Below are positions 1 to 7,991 of a DNA stretch of 64,000 nt, in pieces (the first letter of the stretch is position 1; every line of letters begins with the position of its first letter). Under the pieces are notes generated by a model, which had not been told where the DNA came from, ran no database searches, and worked only from the letters and a program-made list of their open reading frames with translations. Source of the stretch: Pirellulales bacterium (GTDB lineage Bacteria > Planctomycetota > Planctomycetia > Pirellulales > JAICIG01); NCBI GenBank assembly GCA_025927475.1, contig JAICLL010000001.1, positions 1 to 64,000 on the forward strand. Reading direction: 5' to 3'. The position numbers and the translations under genes are program-made.

Positions 1-1077
1 ACCTTTGCCAACACGCAGGCGGTGATCGACTTCATCGAGCACAAGCAGCCGCGCGAAGAATATGGCCGCTACGGCAATCCCAGCGAAAAAGTGGTCGAGC
101 GCAAGCTGGCGGCCCTGGAAGGCGGCGAGGCGGCGCTGCTGTTCTCCACCGGCATGGCGGCCATTGTCGGGCTGCTGATGGCCAAGCTCAGCGCCGGCGA
201 CGAAGTGGTATTTTTCGACGAATGTTATCACCGCAGCCGCGAGTTTTGCGTGAAGCATCTTTCGCGGTTCGGCGTGGTCACCCGGCAAGTGCGGGCCTGC
301 GACTACGACGCCATGCAAGCGGCCATCACGCCCAAGACCCGGCTGCTGGTGAGCGAATCGCCCACCAACCCGCACCTGAGCGTGGTCGATCTGGAGCGGT
401 TCGCCGCCCTCGGTCGCCGCAGCGGCGTCGAGACGTTGATCGACGCCACGCTGGCCACGCCCTACAACGCCCGGCCCTTGGCTTCGGGCATCGACTACGT
501 GCTGCACTCGGCCACCAAGTACCTGGGCGGCCACAACGACCTGCTGGCCGGCGTGATCATCGGCAGCGAAGAAAAGATCGAGCCGGTGCGCAAGCTGCGC
601 GGCATCATGGGGGCGATCAACTCGCCGCACAACATTCAACTGCTGCTGCGCGGCTTGAAAACCTTCGAGTTGCGGATGCAGCGGCACAACGCCAATGGCC
701 TGGCCGTCGCGCGGTTTTTGGCGAAGCACCCGAAGATCGAAATAGTCTATTATCCCGGCCTCGAGACGCATCGGCACTTTGAAATCGCGAGGCAAACGAT
801 GCGCGGCTTTGGCGGCCTGGTGACCTTCCTGGTGCGCAACGCCGACTGGCGCAGCACGGCCAACGTGGTCGACGCTGTGCGCATTCCGCGGATCGGTCCC
901 AGTCTGGGGGGCGTCGAGTCTTTGATCGAGCAGCCGCTGGTGATGAGCTACTACGAATGCACGCCCGAAGACCGGCAGCGTTTCGGCATTCCCGACAACA
1001 TGGTCCGGTTGGCCTGCGGCATCGAGAACGCCGAAGACCTGATCGCCGATCTGGCGCAAGCGCTCGATCATGCTTGA
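1..1077 (+). CDS. Cystathionine gamma-synthase-like PLP enzyme (5' partial)
   Basis: The reading frame is open from base 1, so the N-terminus lies outside the window; the GTG at 22 is internal. The protein belongs to the Cys/Met metabolism PLP-dependent family (cystathionine gamma-synthase, cystathionine lyase, methionine gamma-lyase). It shows the EYGRYGNPS motif near the start, a STGMAA phosphate-binding turn, an SPTNPHLSVVD segment, the cofactor Asp in LIDATLATPYN, and the Schiff-base lysine in HSATKYLGGHNDLLAG. Members act in the cytoplasm in transsulfuration or methionine biosynthesis. The exact reaction cannot be told from the motifs alone. The gene stands alone at this edge; the next gene starts 280 bases downstream. 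Confidence 0.88.
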   Translation, partial: TFANTQAVIDFIEHKQPREEYGRYGNPSEKVVERKLAALEGGEAALLFSTGMAAIVGLLMAKLSAGDEVVFFDECYHRSREFCVKHLSRFGVVTRQVRACDYDAMQAAITPKTRLLVSESPTNPHLSVVDLERFAALGRRSGVETLIDATLATPYNARPLASGIDYVLHSATKYLGGHNDLLAGVIIGSEEKIEPVRKLRGIMGAINSPHNIQLLLRGLKTFELRMQRHNANGLAVARFLAKHPKIEIVYYPGLETHRHFEIARQTMRGFGGLVTFLVRNADWRSTANVVDAVRIPRIGPSLGGVESLIEQPLVMSYYECTPEDRQRFGIPDNMVRLACGIENAEDLIADLAQALDHA

Positions 1078-1192
1078 TTGTGGTCGTCTACTCGACCGCG
1101 AGGCTGCCGCCGGTGAGGAACGAACCCGCGTGTGGTGTCTCGTGTCTTTGATCGGATTTGACATTCAAACCAGGTCACCGTGCGCGAAACGT

Positions 1193-1223
1193 TGTAGGGT
1201 GGGCCGAGCGCAGCGAGTCCCAC
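1193..1223. repeat. Dispersed GTAGGGTGGGCC repeat, copy 1
   Basis: A 31-base stretch starting GTAGGGTGGGCCGAGC and ending in GTCCCACC is an imperfect inverted repeat (GGGTGGG against CCCACC). A near-identical copy lies at 38146-38176. It sits in the 280-base gap between the PLP enzyme and the next gene; nothing else was recognised in that gap. Confidence 0.6.
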
Positions 1224-1357
1224 CTTCAGGCGGCGAATTACATATCCCTCTCCCTCCAGGAGAGGCGGCGAACGAATGGCAATTACATTCGTATTGTGAT
1301 AATCTATAGGCGTGCGGCCGCTGGGAAATCGTTCAGTCAACCTCCGAGGGCCAGGTC

Positions 1358-2239
1358 ATGCGCTATTTCCAAATTGCCGTTTTTCTCGCCAGCGCTTTCG
1401 CGGCGGTCCCGCTGCTCGCCGTGGACTACGATCAGGTCGATCGTTCGATCGCCAGAGAGCCGAACTACCAATCGGATAAGCCGGGGTATGCCTTATTCCT
1501 ATTTGGTCAAAACGCCGAGCGACGGGCTTGGCTGGTCACCGATGGCGAAGTCGTCTATCTGGACCGCAACGGCGATGGCGATTTGAGCGCCGCAGACGAG
1601 CGATTTGCGAAGAGCGAGGATTGCAAGGACATCGAGATCGACGATCACGATGGTAACACGAAGTACGTGATTACGCAGTTGCGTATCCATCGCGACGAGA
1701 CGGGGAAGTATCCACCATCCGTGATGGCATACGTCACGATTCATGGCGCGACGGAATACAAGCAATACTGTGATGCCCAAATTGGCGCAAACGCGAAGGA
1801 CGCGGCCATCGCTCATTTCGGTGGGCCGCTGGCAATCGGTCCAAGAACCATTGATTGGAAAATTCCGCCAACCATGAAGCTCACGTCTGGGGATAAGCCG
1901 GCTGATTTGTACGTAATGATCGGCACGATGAGCGATCGTCACCATTGCTGGGTCGTCGTGGTCTCGCACGAGGGACAAACACAGTGCTCGTTCCCAGATG
2001 GCGTCCGTCCACTTGTCACCGTTGAATACTCTCCAAAAGACCCGGGCGGCGCAGCGATCACCCGGGAATACACGCTTGAGGGATTCTGCTGAGGCGCCTT
2101 GTTTCACGGCCCGGTGCGGGTCCCCGACGAAGCGGCGCTCGGCAAGGCGAAGGTCACGTTTTCCTTCGACGCTTGGTTGGAAGGCCGCGTCGCCCCAAGC
2201 ACGGTTGAGATCGATGTGGCGGCGCCCGACGGCGAATAG
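1358..2239 (+). CDS. Secreted protein with in-frame UGA; candidate selenoprotein
   Basis: The frame opens at ATG 1358 (GAGGGCCAGG just upstream) with a signal peptide (MRYFQIAVFLASAFA) and an EF-hand-like DRNGDGDLS loop around residue 70. A TGA at 2090-2092 ends a 244-residue product. The same frame then continues for 48 codons to TAG at 2237-2239 (293 residues if read through). The downstream part still looks like protein, with mostly G or C in third positions and a plausible beta-rich end (GPVRVPDEA, KVTFSFDAW). The UGA directly follows a Cys codon, giving Cys-Sec if decoded as selenocysteine. A hairpin follows at 2094-2138, and selA is at 4761-6164 on the other strand. The function is unknown. 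The alternatives are a true stop after residue 244 or a recent nonsense mutation, for example TGC to TGA. Confidence 0.55.
2093..2138 (+). promoter_or_regulatory. Possible bacterial SECIS hairpin after the UGA
   Basis: Immediately after the UGA, an outer stem pairs 2094-2098 with 2134-2138 (GCGCC against GGCGC). An inner stem of six pairs (2108-2113 with 2117-2122, including one G-U) closes a GUG loop at 2114-2116, so the apex reads GGUG about 22 bases past the UGA. Bacterial SECIS elements lie directly 3' of the UGA and carry a G-U in the apical loop, so position and shape fit. GC-rich DNA folds easily, so this is only suggestive. Confidence 0.35.
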
Positions 2240-2282
2240 CGAGGACGCTCATGCTACGGAGGATGTGCTAAGATGGATAGCG

Positions 2283-3659
2283 ATGCATCGACGACTGTCT
2301 CCAATCCGCTGGCATGCGCCGCTCCTGCTGGGCCTGCTTGTGTCGGCCCCTGCCGCGGCGGCGAACGACTTCAACGTGGCGGAAGCCCGCAAGGCGGTAG
2401 TTTTTGTGCGGCGGATCACGCCGGGACGCGAGACGGCGCTGGGCTCGGGCTTTTTGGTCAGCGGCGATGGCGTGATCTATACCAGTCGCCATGTGATCGA
2501 ACCGAACGACGCCACCGCCCGGGGCACCGTGATTCTGGTGGGGGTGCCGTCGGCGGCCGACCCCGACGATCTCGATTGGTTCCCCGCCGCGGTGGCCTAT
2601 CAGCCGCCCGAGGGCGAAAAACTCGATTTCGCCCTGCTGAAGATCACCGCCCGGCAGAGCTATGGGCCATTTCACGCCCTGCCGCTTTCCTATGAAAAGC
2701 TCGAACTAGGCGCCAGCGTGGCCGTGATTGGCTATCCCTACATCCGCGAGAACGACGCGGTGCTTTCGTTCAACAAGGGCAGCATCTCCAGCACCCGCGT
2801 GCGGTTCAGCGGCAAAACCTATTATCAAACCGATGCCGCCGTGAATCAGGGCAACTCGGGCGGCCCGCTGCTGAACGTCCGCGGCGAAGCGGTGGGCATC
2901 GTCACGCTCAAGGAAATGAACGCCGAGAACGTCGGCTTCGCCCTTTACCTGAGCGAGATTCGCTCGGTCGCGGCTTCGGCTGCTCAGCGTGTGGCCAGTT
3001 TGCAGGCCCCGATCGGGCCGGTCGATCCGCGGCACCTCGACCTGCCGACGGTCATCGCTCCGCGCGCGACCGAGTGGAAGCTGGGCGCGGGTCGCCCGCG
3101 AGAGCAAGGCCGCCGGTTGGTGATCGACAACCACGGCGGCGCCTATTGGCTGACCAGCCGGGTGAGCCTGCCCGAAACCTTTCAGCTTGTCGTGCCGTGC
3201 GGCGTTGAATATCTGCAAGGTTCCGAGCCGATCAGCAACACACAGCAGCGCAGCCTGCGCAATATCTATGTGCGGTTTGCCGCCGCCAACCCGCAAGCAC
3301 CGCTGCCGCGCGGAGGCGGCTATCTGGTGCGATTCAGCCATTCGTCGCTCACTCTCTACCGCGACGGCAAGCCGGTGAAAAGCGTCGCCCAGGGCAACAC
3401 GCAGCAAAAGCCGCTCACGCTTTCGATCACCAAGCAGGCCGGCGATTTTGAAGTGGCCGTCGACGGCCGCGTGCTCATCAAGTGGCGCGATCCGCAGCCT
3501 TTGCCCGTGCGGCGGCCGTTTTCGGTGGGAGGGTATCTGTCGCGGATGTCGCTGGGCGAGGTGGCGGTGGTTGATCTGTCGAAAGAAGGATTCGGCGTTC
3601 GGAACGAGGCTTCAGGTCTCAGGGTTCAGGGTTCAGCGGCGGAGATCAAGGGTCGGTAG
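2283..3659 (+). CDS. Secreted trypsin-like serine protease with C-terminal beta domain
   Basis: The start at 2283 was chosen because it begins a clean signal peptide (MHRRLSPIRWHAPLLLGLLV, cleavage near AAAA-ND); the frame is open further upstream but not coding-like. The chymotrypsin-fold domain (about residues 30-240) has a complete triad: His70 in TSRHVIE, Asp115 in LDFALLK and Ser192 in GNSGGPLL. The remaining part to about residue 430 resembles a concanavalin-type sugar/ligand-binding fold (RDGKPVKSV, FEVAVDGRVLIKW). No PDZ domain is visible. Likely exported, acting in the periplasm or on surface proteins. The last 20 or so residues are encoded by a repeat-like CAGGTCTCAGGGTTCAGG stretch, so the tail may be read-through into former intergenic DNA. 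43 bases separate it from the end of the UGA-interrupted frame upstream. Confidence 0.85.
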   Translation: MHRRLSPIRWHAPLLLGLLVSAPAAAANDFNVAEARKAVVFVRRITPGRETALGSGFLVSGDGVIYTSRHVIEPNDATARGTVILVGVPSAADPDDLDWFPAAVAYQPPEGEKLDFALLKITARQSYGPFHALPLSYEKLELGASVAVIGYPYIRENDAVLSFNKGSISSTRVRFSGKTYYQTDAAVNQGNSGGPLLNVRGEAVGIVTLKEMNAENVGFALYLSEIRSVAASAAQRVASLQAPIGPVDPRHLDLPTVIAPRATEWKLGAGRPREQGRRLVIDNHGGAYWLTSRVSLPETFQLVVPCGVEYLQGSEPISNTQQRSLRNIYVRFAAANPQAPLPRGGGYLVRFSHSSLTLYRDGKPVKSVAQGNTQQKPLTLSITKQAGDFEVAVDGRVLIKWRDPQPLPVRRPFSVGGYLSRMSLGEVAVVDLSKEGFGVRNEASGLRVQGSAAEIKGR

Positions 3660-3873
3660 TTTTCTCGGCCAAGGACAAACTCTCCCAATGAGAAAGGTCT
3701 CCGGCAAGACGGACTCCCAATGTGTCGCTCTTTAGGCGAGCGAACGAGATGAAATAGTTTCCACCGAATGGTGTGATGTCGAGGACCAGGTCATGTTGGT
3801 CTGGTTTGTCTACAAAAACCGTCCGCAGTTTTTCGCCTTCTTGCATGACATGGATCCCCGCCCCGTCTGCCAT
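3646..3873 (-). CDS. Small hypothetical protein (doubtful)
   Basis: A 75-residue frame with ATG start and a protein-like composition (DLVLDITPFGGNYFISFA). It overlaps the 3' end of the protease gene by 14 bases, tail to tail. No signal peptide, membrane segment or known motif is seen and no good ribosome site precedes it. It may be a remnant, like the broken gene just downstream. Confidence 0.3.
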   Translation of the reverse strand: MADGAGIHVMQEGEKLRTVFVDKPDQHDLVLDITPFGGNYFISFARLKSDTLGVRLAGDLSHWESLSLAEKTTDP

Positions 3874-3904
3874 GAGCCATTGGTTCGTCGGGGGAGGTTA
3901 TTAA

Positions 3905-4349
3905 ATCCTCGCCCCTTATTGGACGGCCACACGAGACCAGTCTAATGGCTTGCAATTGCAAACTGCGTCGTCCGACGAACGGGTGATTGTGGTCACACAG
4001 GCATGCGACGGCAAATACGAAGACGTCCAAGGTTCAGGTCGCCGTCGTTCACGCCACGGCCAAGCTCGTCAGCGCCGGAATCTTGAAAGCTCAGACGATC
4101 CGCGACCAGGTAAGGCGGCACCTTGTCTTCGGTTGGTATTTTCTTCCCGCTGCCGACGAAACCCCTGAGTCAATCGTCGATCTGCGCGATATTCATACGG
4201 TGCCGCGCGATCTCCTTGAGGAGCAAATCCGCCTCGGACATAGGCGCTTAGCCGTTTTGACTCCCTACCGCGAACACCTCGCACAGCACTTCGCCACCAC
4301 CTATTCGCGCATCGCACTGCCCGAACCCTACGAGACCGTTGCGGACTAA
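3905..4349 (+). pseudogene. Frameshifted gene remnant
   Basis: Two frames join into one plausible protein. Bases 3905-4027 encode a segment with SSDERVIVVTQACD and KYEDV; after a one-base shift near 4027, the frame continues as KVQVAVVHATAKLVSAGIL to a TAA-bounded end including YREHLAQHF and RIALP. Removing one C from the CC at 4027-4028 restores continuity. No ATG start is present upstream, where a stop lies at 3902, so the 5' end is missing too. The C-terminal YREHLAQ-type motif looks conserved, but I do not recognise a named family. Either decay or a sequencing error explains the shift. Confidence 0.45.
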
Positions 4350-4414
4350 AGAAGGAGAGCATACGACATCGATGTTCGGCTGATTGCGCTGCAGCGGCCA
4401 GAGAACGCGAGGCA

Positions 4415-4672
4415 TCAAGCAACTCTCCAGATCGATTGCACAGCTTCGTAGTCGAGCCCCGCCTCGATGCAGAACGTACGCTGCGGATCGGTTTCGACCT
4501 GCTCCAGCCGCTGCACGACGTCGTCCAGCGAGTCCGCCACAACGACCACTTGCCCATTGGCCAGCCCCACGAATTTTCCGGCGTAAACCGATTGCGGATT
4601 CGTGCGTGCCTCATCATTGACGCGCTCGGCCATTTCGCGATTGCGCTGCTGCACGACGCTAATGTTTTCCAT
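4415..4672 (-). CDS. DUF5678-like small protein
   Basis: 85 residues, preceded by a strong AGGAGG site seven bases or so from the ATG. The core YAGKFVGLANGQVVVVADSL followed by DDVVQRLE and a Phe-Cys-Ile-Glu end resembles DUF5678 proteins, short domains found near toxin/antitoxin-like or aspartyl-protease genes. It is cytoplasmic, with no membrane segment. The expected partner gene is not obvious here; the decayed gene immediately downstream (opposite strand) could be unrelated. The function is unknown. Confidence 0.72.
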   Translation of the reverse strand: MENISVVQQRNREMAERVNDEARTNPQSVYAGKFVGLANGQVVVVADSLDDVVQRLEQVETDPQRTFCIEAGLDYEAVQSIWRVA

Positions 4673-4760
4673 GGGTGCCTCCTATTCTTTCGTGCCCAAC
4701 ACCATTATTCTCGGCGGACAACGCCAGAGAATCAAGCTTTCACAGGGTTCTATTGGCTCC

Positions 4761-6164
4761 CTAGAGCGCCTCGCCATCGGCCAAGGCTCGCACCGCGGCG
4801 ACTAAATCCAAATCTTGCCGCGGAAACACGGTGCGAAGATCGAGATACAGCCGGTTCTCGTGTACCCGACCTACCACCGCGGGCCGGCCCGTTCGCAGCC
4901 GCGTGGCCAGTCGATCGACACTCATCTCGGCTGGCGTGAGGGCCACGCACCAGGTGGCCAGCTTTTGCGTGGGCAACGAGCCGCCGCCCAAGTAGGTGAT
5001 GTCTTCCAAAGGATCGGCCGAGGCGATCGCGCGGCAGTCGGCCATTTGCGGCGCCAACCGCTGCGCCCGCAAGCGCAGGTTTTCCAACGGCGTGCTGAGC
5101 AGATGCAATAGCGGCACCGCCTGCATCGCCTGCTCCGGATCGCGATAGAGCCGTAGCGTGGCGGCCAGGGCGGCCAACGTCAATTTGTCGACACGCAGGG
5201 CACGGGCGAGCGGATGCCGCAAAAGCTGCTCGACCAGCGACCGTTTGCCCACCGCAATGCCGCACTGCGGCCCGCCCAACAGCTTGTCGCCGCTGAACAG
5301 CACCAGGTCGGCCCCTTGCTTGACGCTTTCGCTCACCACCGGTTCGTCGCTGAAGCCGAAGCGGGCAAAATCAATCAACGCTCCGGAACCCACGTCGTGA
5401 ATCACCGGCAGCCCCTTGGCCCGCCCCAGCCGCACCAAGTCGGCCAGAGGTACGCTTTTGACGAAGCCCGACACTACATAGTTGCTCGGATGCACCAGCA
5501 GCAGGGCGGCGGTTCGGTCGCCAATGGCCTGCTCATAGTCCTCCAGCCGCGTCTTATTGGTGGTGCCGACCTCGCGCAGCACCGCCCCGCTGACCGTCAT
5601 GACTTCGGGCAGCCGGTAGCTGCCGCCGATCTCGATCAACTGCCCGCGGGAGACGATCACCTCGCGTCCGGTGGCCAGGGCGGCCAGGCTGAGCATGGTG
5701 GCGGCGGCGTTGTTGTTGAAAACCGCCGCGGCCTCGGCCCCGGTGGCCTCAGAAAGCAGTCCTTCGACGGCCAGCACCCGTTGCGAGCGGTGGCCGCTGA
5801 CCAGGTCCAGCTCGACACTGGCATAATCCTGGGCCACGGCGGCCATCTCGCCCAGGGCGGCCTCGGCCAGCGGCGCCCGGCCCAGCCCGGTGTGCAAGAG
5901 CACCCCGGTGGCGTTGATCACCGGGCGGAGCAGCGGCTTGTCGGTCTCCATAATTCGGGCGGCAATGCGCTCGGCCAGCTCGCGGACGTCGGGCAATTTG
6001 ACTTCGGCGGCCGCCGACTGCAGCTCGCTGCGCAGGTCGTCCAAAAACGACCGCACCCGCGTCACCACCACATGATGGCTGACCTTGGCCACCATGCCCT
6101 TCAGGGGCGGGCTTTCCAGGAGTTCGTTGACCGAGGGAAGATTACGAAAGAGGTTGGTTGCCAT
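4761..6164 (-). CDS. selA: L-seryl-tRNA(Sec) selenium transferase
   Basis: SelA is a cytoplasmic PLP enzyme that converts seryl-tRNA(Sec) to selenocysteyl-tRNA(Sec) using selenophosphate. The 467-residue length is normal for bacterial SelA. The N-terminal domain starts LFRNLPSVNELL (the LPSVDxLL-type motif). Also seen are NATGVLLHTGLGRAPL, the VFNNNAAA turn, EIGGSYRLPEVM, REVGTTNKT, HDVGSGALID and the Schiff-base lysine K294 in FSGDKLLGGPQCG. The gene is divergent from the ribosomal operon, with 115 bases between them. No selB, selD or tRNA-Sec gene was seen in the window. Its presence means the organism is expected to read some UGA codons as selenocysteine. Confidence 0.96.
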   Translation of the reverse strand: MATNLFRNLPSVNELLESPPLKGMVAKVSHHVVVTRVRSFLDDLRSELQSAAAEVKLPDVRELAERIAARIMETDKPLLRPVINATGVLLHTGLGRAPLAEAALGEMAAVAQDYASVELDLVSGHRSQRVLAVEGLLSEATGAEAAAVFNNNAAATMLSLAALATGREVIVSRGQLIEIGGSYRLPEVMTVSGAVLREVGTTNKTRLEDYEQAIGDRTAALLLVHPSNYVVSGFVKSVPLADLVRLGRAKGLPVIHDVGSGALIDFARFGFSDEPVVSESVKQGADLVLFSGDKLLGGPQCGIAVGKRSLVEQLLRHPLARALRVDKLTLAALAATLRLYRDPEQAMQAVPLLHLLSTPLENLRLRAQRLAPQMADCRAIASADPLEDITYLGGGSLPTQKLATWCVALTPAEMSVDRLATRLRTGRPAVVGRVHENRLYLDLRTVFPRQDLDLVAAVRALADGEAL

Positions 6165-6191
6165 GTTTCGATTTTTTTAAGTTCAAGGGGC

Positions 6192-6221
6192 TTGTAGACT
6201 TTGGCCGGCAATGTCTATACT
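6192..6221 (+). promoter_or_regulatory. Candidate promoter of the alpha ribosomal operon
   Basis: TATACT at 6216-6221 is a good -10 box; a weak -35 (TTGTAG, 6192-6197) lies 18 bases upstream. It is 58 bases before rpmJ in the selA-rpmJ divergent spacer, which is the natural place for an operon promoter. Confidence 0.35.
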
Positions 6222-6279
6222 TAGTCGCTTTCGATCAAACCACCAACGACCACGACCGCCCGACGGATAGCGAGCGACC

Positions 6280-6393
6280 ATGAAAGTCCGCGCCAGCGTA
6301 AAGCGCATCTGTGAGAACTGCAAGCTAGTCCGGCGCCGTGGGGTGGTGTATGTCGTGTGCAGCAACCCCCGCCACAAGCAGCGGCAGGGTTAA
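6280..6393 (+). CDS. rpmJ: 50S ribosomal protein L36
   Basis: A 37-residue protein starting [15 protein letters not shown]. It has the zinc-binding pattern C11-x2-C14, C27 and H32 ([12 protein letters not shown] end), so it is the zinc-type L36. It is a small protein of the large ribosomal subunit, binding 23S rRNA. It opens the rpmJ-rpsM-rpsK-rpsD-rpoA-rplQ series with 38 bases to rpsM. Upstream there is selA on the other strand, not secY-adk-map-infA as in many bacteria. Confidence 0.95.
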   Translation: MKVRASVKRICENCKLVRRRGVVYVVCSNPRHKQRQG

Positions 6394-6431
6394 ACCACGA
6401 AATAGCCAGTTCGCCACAGAGAGTAAAGAAT

Positions 6432-6815
6432 ATGCCGCGTCTGTTAGGAGTCGATATTCCCAACGACCGCCCCGCGGTGATTTCACTGCAATATCTGTAT
6501 GGGGTGGGGAAAAAGGTCGCCCGCGAGCTGTGCCACAAGGCGGGCGTCAATCCGCAGGCCCACGCGCGCGAGCTGGCCGAAGACGAGCTGGCCCGGCTGG
6601 CGGCCTTGCTCGACAAAGACTACACGGTCGAAGGCCAGTTGCGCCGGCAAACGGCTCAGAACATTTCGCGGCTGAAAGACATTAACTGCTATCGCGGCAT
6701 CCGCCACCGCCGCGGCCTGCCGGTGCGCGGCCAACGGACGCGGACCAATGCCCGCACCCGCAAGGGTCCCAAAAAGACGGTGGCCGGCAAGAAGGGCGTC
6801 AAAGACCTGAAGTAA
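6432..6815 (+). CDS. rpsM: 30S ribosomal protein S13
   Basis: 127 residues beginning MPRLLGVDIPNDRPAVISLQ. The helix-two turn-helix signature GVGKKVARELC and the basic tail (YRGIRHRRGLPVRGQRTRTN, ARTRKGPKKT) are those of S13, which lies in the small-subunit head and contacts the P-site tRNA and the L5 bridge. The frame is open upstream of the ATG, but homology starts at 6432. It is the second gene of the alpha operon. Confidence 0.97.
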   Translation: MPRLLGVDIPNDRPAVISLQYLYGVGKKVARELCHKAGVNPQAHARELAEDELARLAALLDKDYTVEGQLRRQTAQNISRLKDINCYRGIRHRRGLPVRGQRTRTNARTRKGPKKTVAGKKGVKDLK

Positions 6816-6854
6816 CAGGGACACTTGAAATAGCAGGGTCACCTGAAGTAGCAG
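6808..6854 (+). repeat. 18-base tandem repeat after rpsM
   Basis: TGAAGTAACAGGG, TGAAATAGCAGGG and TGAAGTAGCAG occur at 6808, 6826 and 6844, an exact 18-base period. The first copy includes the last codons and stop of rpsM, so the array looks like a small duplication of the gene end in the rpsM-rpsK spacer. Confidence 0.55.
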
Positions 6855-6882
6855 CGAAACACCAAGGTAGAAGACCAACCTC

Positions 6883-7263
6883 ATGGGCAAGAGCAAGCGA
6901 CGCAAGGTCCGCCGCAACGTAACGCTGGGCGTGGCCCATATCAAAGCCACGTTCAACAACACGACGGTCACCATCACTGACACTAAGGGCGACACGCTCT
7001 GCTGGGCCAGTGCCGGCACGTGCAACTTCAAGGGTAGCCGCAAGAGCACGCCCTTTGCCGGGCAATGCGCCGCCCAGCAAGCTGCCGAAAAGGCCTCGAA
7101 GTTTGGTGTGAAGGAAGTTGACGTGCGGGTCAAAGGTCCCGGCAGCGGACGCGAGAGCGCCATTACCGCCCTGCAGTCTGCCGGTCTGACGGTAAAGAGC
7201 ATCGAAGACGTTACGCCACTGCCGCACAACGGCTGCCGCCCGCCTCGCAAACGACGCGTTTAG
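6883..7263 (+). CDS. rpsK: 30S ribosomal protein S11
   Basis: 126 residues, with the S11 pattern from [16 protein letters not shown] through [17 protein letters not shown] and the C-terminal [18 protein letters not shown]. It binds 16S rRNA in the platform next to S6/S18 and helps form the mRNA exit. This is the third gene of the operon, and its position between rpsM and rpsD is standard. Confidence 0.98.
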   Translation: MGKSKRRKVRRNVTLGVAHIKATFNNTTVTITDTKGDTLCWASAGTCNFKGSRKSTPFAGQCAAQQAAEKASKFGVKEVDVRVKGPGSGRESAITALQSAGLTVKSIEDVTPLPHNGCRPPRKRRV

Positions 7264-7322
7264 CGCAAGGTTATCAGGCACGAAACCGAGAACAATCAGC
7301 AAGCTCCCAGCAATCACGTTTC

Positions 7323-7946
7323 ATGGCTCGACACACAGGACCGGTTTGCAGGCTTTGTCGCCGCGAAGGAATGAAGCTCTTTCTGAAGGGCACCCGTTGT
7401 GATACGCCCAAGTGCGGCATTGAGCGCCGCGACACCGTGCCGGGCATGCACACCCGCCGCGGCAAGGCCACCGACTACGGGCTTCACCTCCGCGAAAAGC
7501 AAAAGGTGAAGCATTACTACGGCGTGCTCGAGCGGCAGTTCCGCCGTTATTTTTCCGAGGCCCAGCGGTCGAAGGGCAATACCGGCGCCACGCTGATGAG
7601 CCTGCTCGAGCGGCGGCTGGACAACGTGGTGCATCGGCTTGGCTTCGGACAGAGCCGCGCTCAAGCCCGCCAGCTAGTGGCGCACGGGCATATCACGGTC
7701 AATGGTCGGCTGGTGAATGTTCCCAGTTATCTGGTCAGGCCGGGCGACGTGGTGCGGGCCAAAAACCGCAAAAAGAGCCTGCTCGCCATTCAGGCCAATC
7801 TGGCCGAGAACCAGCGGCAGTTGCCCGACTTTCTCTCGCTCGCCGAAGGTCCGATTCCCGAAGGGCGCGTCTCGCGGCTGCCCGAGGACTTCGACGTGTC
7901 GATTCCGGTTCAAACGCAATTAATTATCGAGTTGTGCTCGAAGTAG
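7323..7946 (+). CDS. rpsD: 30S ribosomal protein S4
   Basis: 207 residues. The N-terminal zinc-binding cysteine set is present (VCRLC, then RCDTPKC). The S4 RNA-binding domain follows (about residues 98-160: RLDNVVHRLGF, QARQLVAHGHITVNG). S4 is a primary 16S rRNA binder and, in E. coli, the translational repressor of the alpha operon. Whether that autoregulation applies here cannot be told from the sequence. 45 bases separate it from rpoA. Confidence 0.98.
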   Translation: MARHTGPVCRLCRREGMKLFLKGTRCDTPKCGIERRDTVPGMHTRRGKATDYGLHLREKQKVKHYYGVLERQFRRYFSEAQRSKGNTGATLMSLLERRLDNVVHRLGFGQSRAQARQLVAHGHITVNGRLVNVPSYLVRPGDVVRAKNRKKSLLAIQANLAENQRQLPDFLSLAEGPIPEGRVSRLPEDFDVSIPVQTQLIIELCSK

Positions 7947-7991
7947 GCGCGCAAGCGTCGCTGTCAGCGGTGTTTTTCGTGGAGGATTCTC

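Noticed and set aside
3600-3659. C-terminal end of the protease gene as an authentic domain
   Set aside because: It is made of CAGGTCTCAGGGTTCAGG-type repeat sequence usually seen in spacers, so it is treated as a tail without function.
7972-7980. Possible terminator hairpin before rpoA (CGCTG then CAGCG and a T-run)
   Set aside because: The loop would be one base and it lies inside the operon immediately before rpoA, so termination is unlikely.
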